Assembly: GCF_031760065.1 (NCBI RefSeq)
Contig: NZ_CP134500.1
Span: forward strand, 5,270,001-5,334,000
Reading direction: 5' to 3'
Length of the DNA: 64,000 bases
From: Streptomyces durocortorensis
GTDB lineage: Bacteria > Actinomycetota > Actinomycetes > Streptomycetales > Streptomycetaceae
Below the pieces are notes generated by a model. The model saw nothing but the letters and a program-made list of their open reading frames with translations. It did no database searches and was not told the origin of the DNA. Shown piece after piece: positions 1 to 8,334 of the stretch. Positions within the stretch are counted from its first letter, which is position 1, and the number at the start of each line of letters is the position of its first letter. The translations under genes were made by a program, and so were the position numbers.

Positions 1-2
1 AG

Positions 3-299
3 TGCGCCGACTCCTACCTGGACTCGATCATCGAGCACGGAGAGAAGGAGTTCGACGCGGCGTGGATGCAGTCCGCCTTCGACCGCTACTGGGACACCGC
101 CCAGCACGTCGTGAGGTGGACCAACGCGATGCTCGGCGTCCCCCCGGAGCACGTGCTGAACCTGATCGGCGCGGCCGGTCAGCTCCAGCCCGTCGCGGAC
201 CGCTTCGCCAACGGGTTCAACGACCCGGCGGACTTCGACGACTTCTTCTTCGAGCCGGAGAAGACGAACGCGTACCTGGCCTCGGTCTCCGGAGCCTGA
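3..299 (+). CDS. C-terminal end of a StyA-like flavin monooxygenase (partial)
   Basis: The frame is open from the left edge of the window, so only the last 98 residues are present. The text (CADSYLDSIIEHGE..., ...HVVRWTNAMLGVPPEH..., ...NGFNDPADFDDFFFEPE...) resembles the C-terminal region of styrene/indole monooxygenase StyA-type FAD enzymes, which epoxidise aromatic substrates using FADH2 from a reductase partner. The nucleotide-binding half lies outside the window, so the catalytic signature cannot be checked. An internal ATG at 66 is not a plausible start because similarity continues upstream of it. The family call is from recall of sequence style, not a search; another group-A/E flavoprotein hydroxylase is possible. 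Confidence 0.6.
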   Translation, partial: CADSYLDSIIEHGEKEFDAAWMQSAFDRYWDTAQHVVRWTNAMLGVPPEHVLNLIGAAGQLQPVADRFANGFNDPADFDDFFFEPEKTNAYLASVSGA

Positions 300-314
300 C
301 AGCGGGTGTGCTTC

Positions 315-347
315 GGCGGCCGGGCCCGCACCGCCGGTCCGGCCGCC
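315..347. terminator. Bidirectional hairpin between convergent genes
   Basis: Arms GGCGGCCGG (315-323) and CCGGCCGCC (339-347) form a perfect 9-bp stem. It lies between the end of the plus-strand monooxygenase gene and the end of the minus-strand NlpC/P60 gene, the usual place for a shared terminator. There is no U tract, as is common in streptomycetes. Confidence 0.5.
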
Positions 348-353
348 GGGAGC

Positions 354-1568
354 CTATTCGGGTGCCGCGTCCGGTGCCGTGTCCGCGCCGTACCCGGTGT
401 CCGAGCCGTCGCGGGCGCCCTCGGGGAGATCCGGGAGCGTGTACGCGGACAGCGGTACGCCGCCGGGGTCCGGGCGGACGGCCCCGAGCAGCGGGTTCGA
501 CGCCACCGGGGAGACCTTCACCTCCGTACCGGGGCGGGGTGCCTGCACCACGAGGCCGTTGCCGATGTACAGCGCCACATGGGTCGCCTTCGGGAAGTAG
601 ACCACCAGGTCGCCGGGGCGCAGTGAGGAGAGCGGCACCTTCGGGAGCCGCTTCCACTGTTCCTGCGAGGTGCGCGGGATCGGCCGTCCGGCCGACGACC
701 AGGCCCGGGACGTCAGCCCGGAGCAGTCGAAGGACCCCGGCCCCTCCGCGCCCCACACGTACGGCTTGCCGATCTGCCGGATCGCGTACGCCACGGCGTC
801 GCCGCCCTGCCGTGTGGGCGGCCGGGTGGAGCTGAGGGCCCCGGAGGCGACCAGTTCGCGCTGGGCCGCCGCCACGCCCTGCTGCTCAAGACCGGCCAGC
901 TGGTCCAGTTGCTCGGCGGAGAGCGTGGCGAGCAGGGCCTCGACCCGCTCCAGCTTGCCGCGCACGGTGTCGCGCTGCTTCTTCTGCCGCGCGGCCAGCT
1001 TCTTCTGCTGGTCCATCGCCTTCCGGGACGCGGAGGCCAGCGTGTCCGCGCGCCGGGCCGATTCGGTCAGCCGGTCCACCGTAGCCGCACGGCCCGCGGC
1101 CACGCGCTCGATGACGTGGGTCTGGTCCAGGGCCCGCAACGGGTCCCGGGCCAGCAGCAGCTGGAGGAACGCGGAGAAGTCGGTGCGCCCCTGGTACTGC
1201 TCCCGGGCCAGCCGCCCGGCGTCGCCGCGGCTGAGTTCCAGCGCGGCCCGCGCCTTCGTCAGGTCGGAGTCGACCTTCTTCGCCCGCGCGGTCTGCTTCT
1301 TCAGCTTCTCGGCGGTGGCGTTGTAGGCCTCGCTCGCCTCCTCCGCCTCCTGGTAGAGGGTCTGCAACTCGCGCAGAAGGGTGGCGACACTCCTCGGCGC
1401 CCCGGCCTCGGGGGCGGCGAGGGCGGTCTCGGCGTCGACGAGGGGAGCGGATGAGGAATCGTCGGACGGTACGGGGTCCGGCTCGGCGGGTGCGGCGATG
1501 GCCGGGGAGACCGTGAGCGCCGCGGTGAGGGCGGTCGTACAGACCGCGCGCAGGAGCCTGCCTGACAC
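354..1568 (-). CDS. Secreted NlpC/P60 (C40) peptidoglycan hydrolase with coiled coil
   Basis: A 404-residue protein with a signal peptide (about residues 1-26, ...TVSPAIAAPA). A long Lys/Gln/Glu-rich coiled coil follows (about 65-245), then a C-terminal NlpC/P60 domain that should cleave stem peptides in peptidoglycan. Catalytic Cys is in FDCSGL (about 282) and catalytic His in ATHVALYIG (about 330). The third polar position, often His, is Gln in LVVQAPRPG (about 342), which the family tolerates. The architecture matches RipA-like or SCO-type cell-wall hydrolases. GTG at 1568 is chosen because a strong GGAGGTG lies 5 nt upstream; the ATG 21 nt further up overlaps that site. A short inverted repeat ACCCA-AAG-TGGGT sits in the leader at 1584-1596. 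Confidence 0.88.
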   Translation of the reverse strand: MSGRLLRAVCTTALTAALTVSPAIAAPAEPDPVPSDDSSSAPLVDAETALAAPEAGAPRSVATLLRELQTLYQEAEEASEAYNATAEKLKKQTARAKKVDSDLTKARAALELSRGDAGRLAREQYQGRTDFSAFLQLLLARDPLRALDQTHVIERVAAGRAATVDRLTESARRADTLASASRKAMDQQKKLAARQKKQRDTVRGKLERVEALLATLSAEQLDQLAGLEQQGVAAAQRELVASGALSSTRPPTRQGGDAVAYAIRQIGKPYVWGAEGPGSFDCSGLTSRAWSSAGRPIPRTSQEQWKRLPKVPLSSLRPGDLVVYFPKATHVALYIGNGLVVQAPRPGTEVKVSPVASNPLLGAVRPDPGGVPLSAYTLPDLPEGARDGSDTGYGADTAPDAAPE

Positions 1569-1650
1569 GACATCACCTCCGTGACCCAAAGTGGGTTGAT
1601 CCGATTAATCCGGTCACTCGGTGTCAGGTGATGCAAGCACTGCGCGGCGT

Positions 1651-1676
1651 GCCGTCCGAGGAATCCCCCGGACGGC
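1651..1676 (-). terminator. Hairpin terminator after the kinase-like gene
   Basis: GCCGTCCG (1651-1658) and CGGACGGC (1669-1676) form a perfect 8-bp stem with a 10-nt loop. It lies between the stop of the upstream minus-strand gene (1698) and the leader of the NlpC/P60 gene, so it probably separates the two transcription units. Confidence 0.45.
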
Positions 1677-1697
1677 GGTGGGGGGAGGGGGAGGGCC

Positions 1698-4600
1698 TCA
1701 GACCACGGGGAAGGCGTAGAAGACCTTGTCCCGCTGGACGACGGCGGTCCTGCCGACCGTGAGCGTCCGGTACGGCGCGATCACCGTCCCGCCCTTGGGG
1801 TCGGTGGCACCGATGTCCTGGAACTTCCACAGCCGCTCACCGTCGGCCGCCGAGAACGCCGTGACCTGGATCGCGTCGGCGGCGATCAGGGTCTTCTCGC
1901 TGGCGCTCAGCGTGATGGACGGGGCGTTCCCGATCCCCGGCACCTCCGTGGAGCGGCGCCACACGAGCCGGCCGGTCTCCCGTTCCACCGCGCCGACCTG
2001 CCGGGTGCGTTCGGTGGTGTGGATCAGCGGTCCGGCGAGGATCGGGGTGCCGAAGACCGAACCAGGGCTGCCCGCGACCCGCCAGAGCGGCTTCGTGGTG
2101 TCCGTCTCGAAGGCCTGGAGGTCGGTGCCGACCGCCGCGAACAGCGCCCCGTCCTCGTCGCCCGCGATGCCCGCGACGGGGGAGGTCGTGCCGTACTGCT
2201 TCGTCCCCAGCAGCTTGCCGGTCTTCTGGTCGAACGAGCGGATGGAGCCCTTCCCCTTGGCCGCCTTGACCTCGGCCGGCGTGAGCGTGACCGACTCCTG
2301 GCGTACGAGGATCTCGGTGGAGCGCTCCCCGATGACCCGGTAGACGGGGGTGCCCGGGGCACGGCCCGCCGGTACGGGCGTACGCCACAGCTCCTTGCGC
2401 TGCACGATGTCGTACGCGAAGAAGTACGCCTGGACGACCTCCTTGTCCTTGGCCTTCTTCTCGCCCTTCTTCGGCTTCGGCGCCTCCACGGTGACCGTGT
2501 GCGAGCCGGTGAACCAGACGACCGTGCCTGAGTGCCCGGCCAGCCGCCCGACCGCCAGGCCGGGCAGGTCGGTGAAGCCGTCCGTGTACCGCAGCCGGTG
2601 CACGACGGTGCCGTCCTCCGGCGACAGCCACAGGAACTCCGTCGGGGTGGCCACGAAGCACAGCTCATCGCCCGCAGCCAGCGCGGCCTGCCCCTTCGCG
2701 GCGTCGGCGCGCTGCCACAGCCGCTTCCCGGTCCGCAGGTCGACGGCGCTCGCCTGGCTCTCGCTGGTCACCACCAGCAGCCGGTCCCGCCACAGCGCGG
2801 TGGTGCGTGGGGCGGACTCGGAGGCCGGGTGCCGGTAGATCCAGCGCGGCTCGGGGGCCTGCCCCGGCAGCGTACGGCGGGGCTTCGGCGCGGGCTTGTC
2901 GTCCGTGGCCGCCGCGGTGTCCCCGGAGCCGAGCGCGGCAACCGCACCGCCGCCCACGACCAGTCCGCCGACCGCCGCGGCCGCGATGGTCAGCAGGGTC
3001 CGGCGGCTGGTGGCGGGGTCGGGCGCGGGGGCGGGTGCGGGGGGCAGGGGCAGGGACACCATCGGGCCACCGCCGGGCCCGCCCGGGCCTCCCGGACCTG
3101 AGGGCCCGGCGGGGAGCGCCGGGAGGGCTGCCGGAGGGTACGGGGCCGGGCCGCCCTGGGTGTGGCTCGGCTGCTGCGGGGCGGCGGGTGCCGCGGGCAG
3201 CTGGGGAGCCTGAGGGTGGGGGGCGCCCGGGGGAGCGGTCATTTCGTGGGGGACGGCGAGCTGTGTGGTCGGGCGGTCGTTCTGCGGCGGCCGCGGCCCG
3301 GTGTTGAGGAAGCGCGTGGTGCCCCGGTCCTCACCGATGTCTCCGTCGGCCCCGCTGTCCCCGTCGCCTACGGGGGTGGCTGCTGGGGGAGCGGTGGCGG
3401 CCGCCGGTGCCGGTGCGGTGGTGGGGCCCTTCGCCAGTGCGGGAAGCGGCCGCGAGTCCTGGGGCACGAGGGCCTTGCGGGGGTCCTCGGGCCGGGCGTC
3501 CTCGGGCTGGGGGTCGTGCGGCCGGGGGGCCTCGGGTCGGGCGTCCTCGGGCCGGGGGGCCTCCGGTCGGGCGTTCTCGGGTTCGGTGGGGGTTGCGGAC
3601 ATACCGGGGATTTCTGGAGTGGGGGCGGGTTCGGTGGAGGCTTCGGTGTCGGTGTCGGTGTCGGTGTCGGAGTCGGAGCCGGAGTCGGTGGCCGTGGGGG
3701 CGTTGGTGGCCTCGGCGGCCTCAGTGGCCTCGCCGGGCTCCTTGACCTCCTTGACCTCCTTGGCCTCCCGGGGCACTTCGGTCTCCTCGGCCTCCCGGGG
3801 CGCGTCGGCGCCAGGACCGTCCGCAGCGCCTGGACCGGCCGTAGCGGCCGGGCCATCCGCAGGGGCCGGGCCATCCGTGTCATCGGCGCCCGCGCCGGGC
3901 CCTTCCGCAGCCCTCGCCTTCTCCTCCGGCGCCCCGAGCGCCCGCACCCGCGCCTCCTGGTCCGTGACCGCCGCCGCAAGCTGTTCCGGGAGCCAGCCGC
4001 CGTGGGCGAGGCCCGCTGCGCCCTCCAGAGCCAGTTCGGCGGCGACCGTGCCCGCGGTGGGACGCTCGGCCGGGTCCTTCGCCAGGCAGGACGTGATCAG
4101 CTCGCGCAACGGCTCCGGTACGGCGTCCAGTTCCGGTTCGTCCTCGGCGATGCGGCGGGCGGCCTCTTCGGGCGGGCCCTCCGTGAACGGGGTCGCTCCG
4201 GTCGCCGCGTACGCCAGGAGCAGCCCCAGTACGAACAGGTCGGAGGCGGCGGAGACCTCCTTGCCCTCGATCTGCTCGGGCGTCAGATAGCCGAGCCGTA
4301 CCGACAGCTGGCCGCCCGGCCGAGCCTCCGCCGAGGCCGCCGCGCCCAGCGGGCCGAACGCGGTGAGGCGGGGGCCGTCCTCGGCGAGGAGCACCGTACC
4401 GGGGGCGAGGCCCTGGAGCACGGACCCGGCGGCGTGCACCCGGGAGAGGATCTCGGCGATGCCCGCGCCCAGTATCCGCAGGGCCCGCTCGGGCAGCGGT
4501 CCGGCGATCCCGACCGCCTCGGCCAGCGGCAGCGCGGGGACGTAACCCGCCGCCGTCCACAGAAGTTCCGGGGCCTCGTCCTCGTCCGCACCGGTCTCCA

Positions 4601-4835
4601 GTGGTGGGGTCACCCAGCCGCCCGCCAGGCGTTCGGCGGTGCGGGCCTCCGCCTGGAAGCGGCGGCGGAAGGCGGGTACGGCGGCCAGCGCGGGGCGCGC
4701 GGCGGTGACCACGGCCGGCTCACCGGTCTCCGTGTCCCGGGCCACGTACTGCACGGCGCTCGCACCCTCGTGGAGGCGCGCCAGCACGGTGAAGCGGCCG
4801 AAGCGGCGTGGATCGTCCTGACGCAGCGCCTCCAT
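1698..4835 (-). CDS. Pseudokinase-beta-propeller membrane protein (AfsK-like architecture)
   Basis: A 1045-residue protein. Residues about 12-275 have a Ser/Thr kinase fold: a degenerate glycine loop (LHEGASAVQY), a C-lobe text resembling YLTPEQIEGKEVS, and CLAKDPAERPTAG. The catalytic positions are gone: the ATP-anchoring Lys region reads AVVTAARP, the HRD loop reads LQGLAPGTVLL, and DFG reads AFG. A low-complexity Pro/Glu/Ala/Asp linker follows (about 290-630), with DTDTDT and PEDARPEAPR-type repeats. Next come one membrane segment (about 650, TIAAAAVGGLVVGGGAVAAL) and a C-terminal PQQ-like beta-propeller with repeated W/DxxTGK blades. It probably acts as a membrane scaffold or sensor rather than an enzyme. 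The ATG has AAGGGGGG upstream. AfsK-type kinases share the kinase-plus-propeller layout but keep the catalytic residues. Confidence 0.82.
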   Translation of the reverse strand: MEALRQDDPRRFGRFTVLARLHEGASAVQYVARDTETGEPAVVTAARPALAAVPAFRRRFQAEARTAERLAGGWVTPPLETGADEDEAPELLWTAAGYVPALPLAEAVGIAGPLPERALRILGAGIAEILSRVHAAGSVLQGLAPGTVLLAEDGPRLTAFGPLGAAASAEARPGGQLSVRLGYLTPEQIEGKEVSAASDLFVLGLLLAYAATGATPFTEGPPEEAARRIAEDEPELDAVPEPLRELITSCLAKDPAERPTAGTVAAELALEGAAGLAHGGWLPEQLAAAVTDQEARVRALGAPEEKARAAEGPGAGADDTDGPAPADGPAATAGPGAADGPGADAPREAEETEVPREAKEVKEVKEPGEATEAAEATNAPTATDSGSDSDTDTDTDTEASTEPAPTPEIPGMSATPTEPENARPEAPRPEDARPEAPRPHDPQPEDARPEDPRKALVPQDSRPLPALAKGPTTAPAPAAATAPPAATPVGDGDSGADGDIGEDRGTTRFLNTGPRPPQNDRPTTQLAVPHEMTAPPGAPHPQAPQLPAAPAAPQQPSHTQGGPAPYPPAALPALPAGPSGPGGPGGPGGGPMVSLPLPPAPAPAPDPATSRRTLLTIAAAAVGGLVVGGGAVAALGSGDTAAATDDKPAPKPRRTLPGQAPEPRWIYRHPASESAPRTTALWRDRLLVVTSESQASAVDLRTGKRLWQRADAAKGQAALAAGDELCFVATPTEFLWLSPEDGTVVHRLRYTDGFTDLPGLAVGRLAGHSGTVVWFTGSHTVTVEAPKPKKGEKKAKDKEVVQAYFFAYDIVQRKELWRTPVPAGRAPGTPVYRVIGERSTEILVRQESVTLTPAEVKAAKGKGSIRSFDQKTGKLLGTKQYGTTSPVAGIAGDEDGALFAAVGTDLQAFETDTTKPLWRVAGSPGSVFGTPILAGPLIHTTERTRQVGAVERETGRLVWRRSTEVPGIGNAPSITLSASEKTLIAADAIQVTAFSAADGERLWKFQDIGATDPKGGTVIAPYRTLTVGRTAVVQRDKVFYAFPVV

Positions 4836-4915
4836 GGCGCACCCCCCTTGTGACCGTCCCTCGGCACCTGACCGTCGATCTTAGGGCCTCCGCCGAAGCG
4901 CGGCCCGTCCGCCAC

Positions 4916-5191
4916 TCAGCCGCGGCCCTGGGGCTTCGACCAGGGCCACTTGAGCGTACGGCGCTCGCGGCCCCCGGGAACGTACTCGTACACCCAGCCG
5001 CGCTGGAGGCCGAGGCGTCTGGTGTACCCGGCCGGGACGCGCTGGTACGCGTACACGGTGGCCGGGCCGCCGTCGGGGGAGGGTACCGGGACCTCGTACC
5101 ACTTCGGCGGATGGCCGGTCGGGCCCAGCAGGATCGGCAGCACCCGGCCGTCCAGGGGGCCGCCGCGGAAAGGGGTGTTCTCGCTCTTCAC
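4916..5191 (-). CDS. Small conserved actinobacterial protein of unknown function
   Basis: A 91-residue soluble protein starting KSENTPFRGGPLDG, with conserved-looking GPLDGRVLPI, GHPPKWYEVP and TVYAYQRVPAGYTRR stretches. I do not assign a function. GTG at 5191 is chosen because it lies 4 nt after the TGA of the upstream tetR gene, so it is probably translated by coupling. A longer ORF start would run far into that gene. It is the last gene of the diiron oxygenase-TetR-small protein unit on the minus strand. Confidence 0.65.
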   Translation of the reverse strand: MKSENTPFRGGPLDGRVLPILLGPTGHPPKWYEVPVPSPDGGPATVYAYQRVPAGYTRRLGLQRGWVYEYVPGGRERRTLKWPWSKPQGRG

Positions 5192-5195
5192 CGGG

Positions 5196-5978
5196 TCAGT
5201 CTGACGCAGCCGCCGCGGGCAGCAGGTGCGCCGCCTCCGCAACGACCGGAATCACCCGCTCCGCGAGCTGTCCCGCCGGTCCCCCGGCGGTCTCCAGCGC
5301 CAGCAGGTCGCTCACCACGGACGCGGTCTCCGGGTCGGTGGCGGCGGTGGCCGCGAGGAGGGCGATGAGGTGGTCGACCAGCCAGCCGCGCAGCTCGGCG
5401 GCGGCGGGCCGCTTCCCGTCGTCGAGCCAGATCAGCGAGGCGGCCTCGACGGCCGCGATCCAGCTGCGCACCATCATCCGCAGCCGCGGCCCGGCGGGCT
5501 GCTCCCCCTCCCCCGCGCCGCCGATCCGTCCCAGGTGGCGCAGGATCTCGTCGGCGGCCGCCCGGCGCACCCCGTCCACGATCGTCGTCGTACGGGAGGT
5601 CTCCACGACGCTGCCGCCGCGCAGCAGGGCGCTGAACCCGGTGTCGTGCTCGTCGACGAAGCGCAGATAGCGGTCCAGGACCCGGGCGACCCGCTCGGTG
5701 GGCGGGCCCTCCGGAGGCTCGGTGAAGCACAGCTTCAGCTCGTCGGCCGCCGAGCCGAGCGCGGCCTCGTACAACTGCTGCCGCCCGCCGGGGAAGTAGC
5801 GGTAGACCAGCGGCCGGGACACCCCGGCCGCCACCGCCACGTCGTCCAGCGAGACCTCGTCGGGGGCCCGGTGCGCGAAGAGGCCGAGCGCGGCCAGCAG
5901 CAGCTGGGCGCGGCGCTCCTCGACACTGAGCCTGCGGTACGTCGCACGGGGCTGCGGGACTGCGGCGGTGGGCGTCAT
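5196..5978 (-). CDS. TetR-family transcriptional regulator
   Basis: A 260-residue protein. The N-terminal HTH is clear (about 20-68: RRAQLLLAALGLFAHRAP, then SLDDVAVAAGVSRPLVYRYFPGG), followed by a helical ligand-binding domain with Arg/Leu-rich helices and the RSWIAAVEAASLIWLDDGKRP text seen in many Streptomyces TetRs. ATG 5978 is preferred over GTG 6008 because it gives the usual short N-terminal arm. It lies 34 nt downstream of the AurF-like oxygenase gene in the same direction, so it probably controls that gene and perhaps the divergent diiron gene at 7151. The ligand is unknown. Confidence 0.85.
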   Translation of the reverse strand: MTPTAAVPQPRATYRRLSVEERRAQLLLAALGLFAHRAPDEVSLDDVAVAAGVSRPLVYRYFPGGRQQLYEAALGSAADELKLCFTEPPEGPPTERVARVLDRYLRFVDEHDTGFSALLRGGSVVETSRTTTIVDGVRRAAADEILRHLGRIGGAGEGEQPAGPRLRMMVRSWIAAVEAASLIWLDDGKRPAAAELRGWLVDHLIALLAATAATDPETASVVSDLLALETAGGPAGQLAERVIPVVAEAAHLLPAAAASD

Positions 5979-6012
5979 GCCACCGAGCCTAGAGCCTGTG
6001 GCCCGCACCGCT

Positions 6013-6948
6013 TCAGGCCAGCAGCCCGGAGCTTCGCCACAGTCTGCGACCGACGCCGTTCAGCAGCCCGATGTCGTCGAAGAAGTCCGTCAGCCGCTTG
6101 GCGCCGGTCTGCATGACTTCGGTGCGGTGGCCGCTCGCCCTCACCTCGGCCACGGCCGCCCGGCGGTCCAGGCCGACGTTCTCGTACACCTGCGGGTTGA
6201 CGAAGCAGACGGAGAAGACGCGGGCAGCCTCGCCGCAGCTGACCCTGGTGAGTTCGCGTTCCCAGCGCGGGGCGGTCACCATCTGACGGCGCAGCTCTTC
6301 GCGGGCGTACCGGACGTGCCGGGCCTCCTCGATCACATGGATGCGGGTCACCCCGCGCACCAGGGTCTGCACCCGGTCGTCCGGGAACGTCAGGCGCTGC
6401 ATCCAGTCGAGGATCTCCTCGCCGAGCAGGGTCGCGGCGAACGAACCGGGGGTGGTGGAGACGGTCTTCAGGACCCGCGCCAGGTTGTGATAGACGCGCG
6501 GCACCGGGTAGGTCGGGGCGCCGCCCCAGTCGATCATGCGGCCGAACATCATCGAGTGCCGGCACTCGTCGGCTATCTCGGTGAGCGCGTAGCGGACGTG
6601 GTTGCTGGTGACGGGCTTGTCATAGATGTGCCGGACCAGCAGCTGCATCAGGATGATCTCGAACCAGATACCGAGCGAGGCGAGCGCGGCGGCCTCGTGC
6701 CGGGAGAGGTCGAGGCGCTGTTCCTCCGGCATACGGTCCCACATCGGGGTGCCGTAGAGCGAGAGCAGCTCCGGGGGCCAGAACCATTTGCCCTCCTCGA
6801 CGGCCGAGTCCCAGTCGAGTTCGGTGTCGGGGTCGAAGGAGTGTCTGGCCGAGGACGCGAGCAGCCGCGCGGCGATCTGCTCGCGGTCGCGGAGCGGTCC
6901 GAATGCGTCACGGAGCAGGGTCATATCGCGATCGGTCGCGGTCGTCAT
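6013..6948 (-). CDS. AurF-like diiron oxygenase
   Basis: A 311-residue soluble helical protein of the p-aminobenzoate N-oxygenase AurF type, which uses a non-haem diiron centre to oxidise amines or related substrates with O2. Metal-ligand motifs are in order: FEIILMQLL (about 98), EIADECRHSMMFGR (about 128-141), LLGEEILDW (about 178) and HVIEEARHVRYAREEL (about 205-220). It is transcribed away from another diiron protein gene at 7151, and a TetR regulator follows. The start is ATG at 6948. The physiological substrate cannot be deduced; in streptomycetes such genes are often outside biosynthetic clusters. Confidence 0.8.
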   Translation of the reverse strand: MTTATDRDMTLLRDAFGPLRDREQIAARLLASSARHSFDPDTELDWDSAVEEGKWFWPPELLSLYGTPMWDRMPEEQRLDLSRHEAAALASLGIWFEIILMQLLVRHIYDKPVTSNHVRYALTEIADECRHSMMFGRMIDWGGAPTYPVPRVYHNLARVLKTVSTTPGSFAATLLGEEILDWMQRLTFPDDRVQTLVRGVTRIHVIEEARHVRYAREELRRQMVTAPRWERELTRVSCGEAARVFSVCFVNPQVYENVGLDRRAAVAEVRASGHRTEVMQTGAKRLTDFFDDIGLLNGVGRRLWRSSGLLA

Positions 6949-7150
6949 GGCGGGAGCACCTCACGCTGGGGGTTACCGGCAGTCATCTCTTATGAGACTG
7001 CTCGTCAGTAAGCCCGTCAATCCCCTGCGGACGACTTGTTGACCCGCTGTCTACCAACGTGTGAACCTGCTGGGGAGACGGTGGGTGGGCACGCTCAACT
7101 ACCGCCGGTGCCACGGAACTTATGAGCCAGTCGAGGCGAAGGAGCCGTCC
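6949..7150. promoter_or_regulatory. Divergent promoter region of two diiron protein genes
   Basis: About 200 nt between two divergent starts. It contains a short inverted repeat ACTG-ctcgt-CAGT (6999-7011) flanked by CTTA and TAAG, and a TTGACC (about 7038) that could be a -35. This is the likely operator area for the TetR encoded two genes away. I cannot place a confident -10. Confidence 0.35.
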
Positions 7151-8266
7151 GTGTCCACACATGACCTCTACACCACCCCGCCCGCCGAACCGATCTGGCA
7201 GGTCCCCGCCACCGGAGCCGCCCGGTTCAGCTGGGACTACGACGACGGCCGCGAACGCCTCCTCGCCCTCTACCAGAAGGGCAAGGACAAGCAGTGGGAC
7301 GGCAGCAAACGCATCGACTGGTCCCTGGAGGTCGACCCCACCGACCCGCTCGGCACCCCTGACGAGGTGCTCACGCTCTACGGCACCCCGCACTGGGCGA
7401 AGATGACGGGCCATGACCGGGGTGAGCTGCGCAAGCACTACACCTCCTGGCAGTTCAGCCAGTTCCTGCACGGTGAGCAGGGCGCGATGGTCTGCGCCGC
7501 GCGGATCGTGGAGTCCGTCCCCGACCTGGACGCCAAGTTCTACTCCGCCACCCAGACCATGGACGAGGCCCGGCACGCGGAGATCTACGGCCGCTTCCTC
7601 CACGAGAAGATCGGCATGCTCTACCCGGTCAACGACAACCTCCAGGGCCTGCTGGGCGACACCCTGCGCGACTCCCGCTGGGACATGCCCTACCTCGGGA
7701 TGCAGGTCCTGATAGAGGGCCTGGCACTGGCCGCCTTCGGGATGATCCGCGACACCACGACCAAGCCGCTGCCGAAGCAGATCCTCGCGTACATCATGCA
7801 GGACGAGGCCCGTCATGTGGCCTTCGGGCGGATGGCGCTGCGGGACTACTACAAGCAGCTCAGCGACGCCGAACTGCGCGAGCGCGAGGAGTTCGTTATC
7901 GAGGGCTGCTACCTGATGCGCGACCGGCTCAGCGGCGTCGAGGTCCTGGAGAACTTCGGCATCGGCAAGCAGGAGGCGAAGGAGCTCTCCGAGCACTCCG
8001 AGTACCTCCAGCTCTTCCGCAAGCTGCTGTTCAGCCGGATCGTCCCGTGCGTCAAGGACATCGGCCTGTGGGGCGAACGGCTCCAGAAGGCGTACGTCGA
8101 CATGGGCGTCCTCGAACTCGGCGACTCCAACCTGGACCTGCTCATGTCGCAGGACGAGGAGATAGCCGAGGAACTGGACCGCGAGCGCTTCGCCGCCGAG
8201 GAGCAGGCCCGGGTGACGGAGGTGGCGGACGCCATCGAGGAGGGGGCGGCGGCCGACGCGGCCTGA
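7151..8266 (+). CDS. Ferritin-like diiron protein
   Basis: A 371-residue soluble protein with two EX(n)DEARH-type diiron motifs: EQGAMVCAARIVESVP followed by TMDEARHAEIYGRFL, and LIEGLALAAFGMIRD followed by IMQDEARHVAFGRM. This matches the four-helix R2/ferritin-like superfamily (PF-type ferritin-like or desaturase-like oxygenases). GTG 7151 is chosen because AAGGAG (7139-7144) is optimally spaced; the ORF extends 90 nt further upstream without a better start. It faces the AurF-like gene across a common regulatory region, so both may act in one redox or oxygenation pathway. The substrate is unknown. The acidic Glu/Ala-rich tail looks disordered. Confidence 0.78.
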   Translation: MSTHDLYTTPPAEPIWQVPATGAARFSWDYDDGRERLLALYQKGKDKQWDGSKRIDWSLEVDPTDPLGTPDEVLTLYGTPHWAKMTGHDRGELRKHYTSWQFSQFLHGEQGAMVCAARIVESVPDLDAKFYSATQTMDEARHAEIYGRFLHEKIGMLYPVNDNLQGLLGDTLRDSRWDMPYLGMQVLIEGLALAAFGMIRDTTTKPLPKQILAYIMQDEARHVAFGRMALRDYYKQLSDAELREREEFVIEGCYLMRDRLSGVEVLENFGIGKQEAKELSEHSEYLQLFRKLLFSRIVPCVKDIGLWGERLQKAYVDMGVLELGDSNLDLLMSQDEEIAEELDRERFAAEEQARVTEVADAIEEGAAADAA

Positions 8267-8334
8267 GCAGCCACGCGGATGCCCGAGCGGATACTCGGAT
8301 GCGTGCCGCCGGGCAACGGCGGCACGATGCCCGT

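Noticed and set aside
1569..1697. Possible c-di-AMP (ydaO) riboswitch before the NlpC/P60 gene
   Set aside because: Streptomycete wall hydrolases often carry one, but this leader is short, contains a terminator hairpin, and lacks the conserved ydaO blocks.
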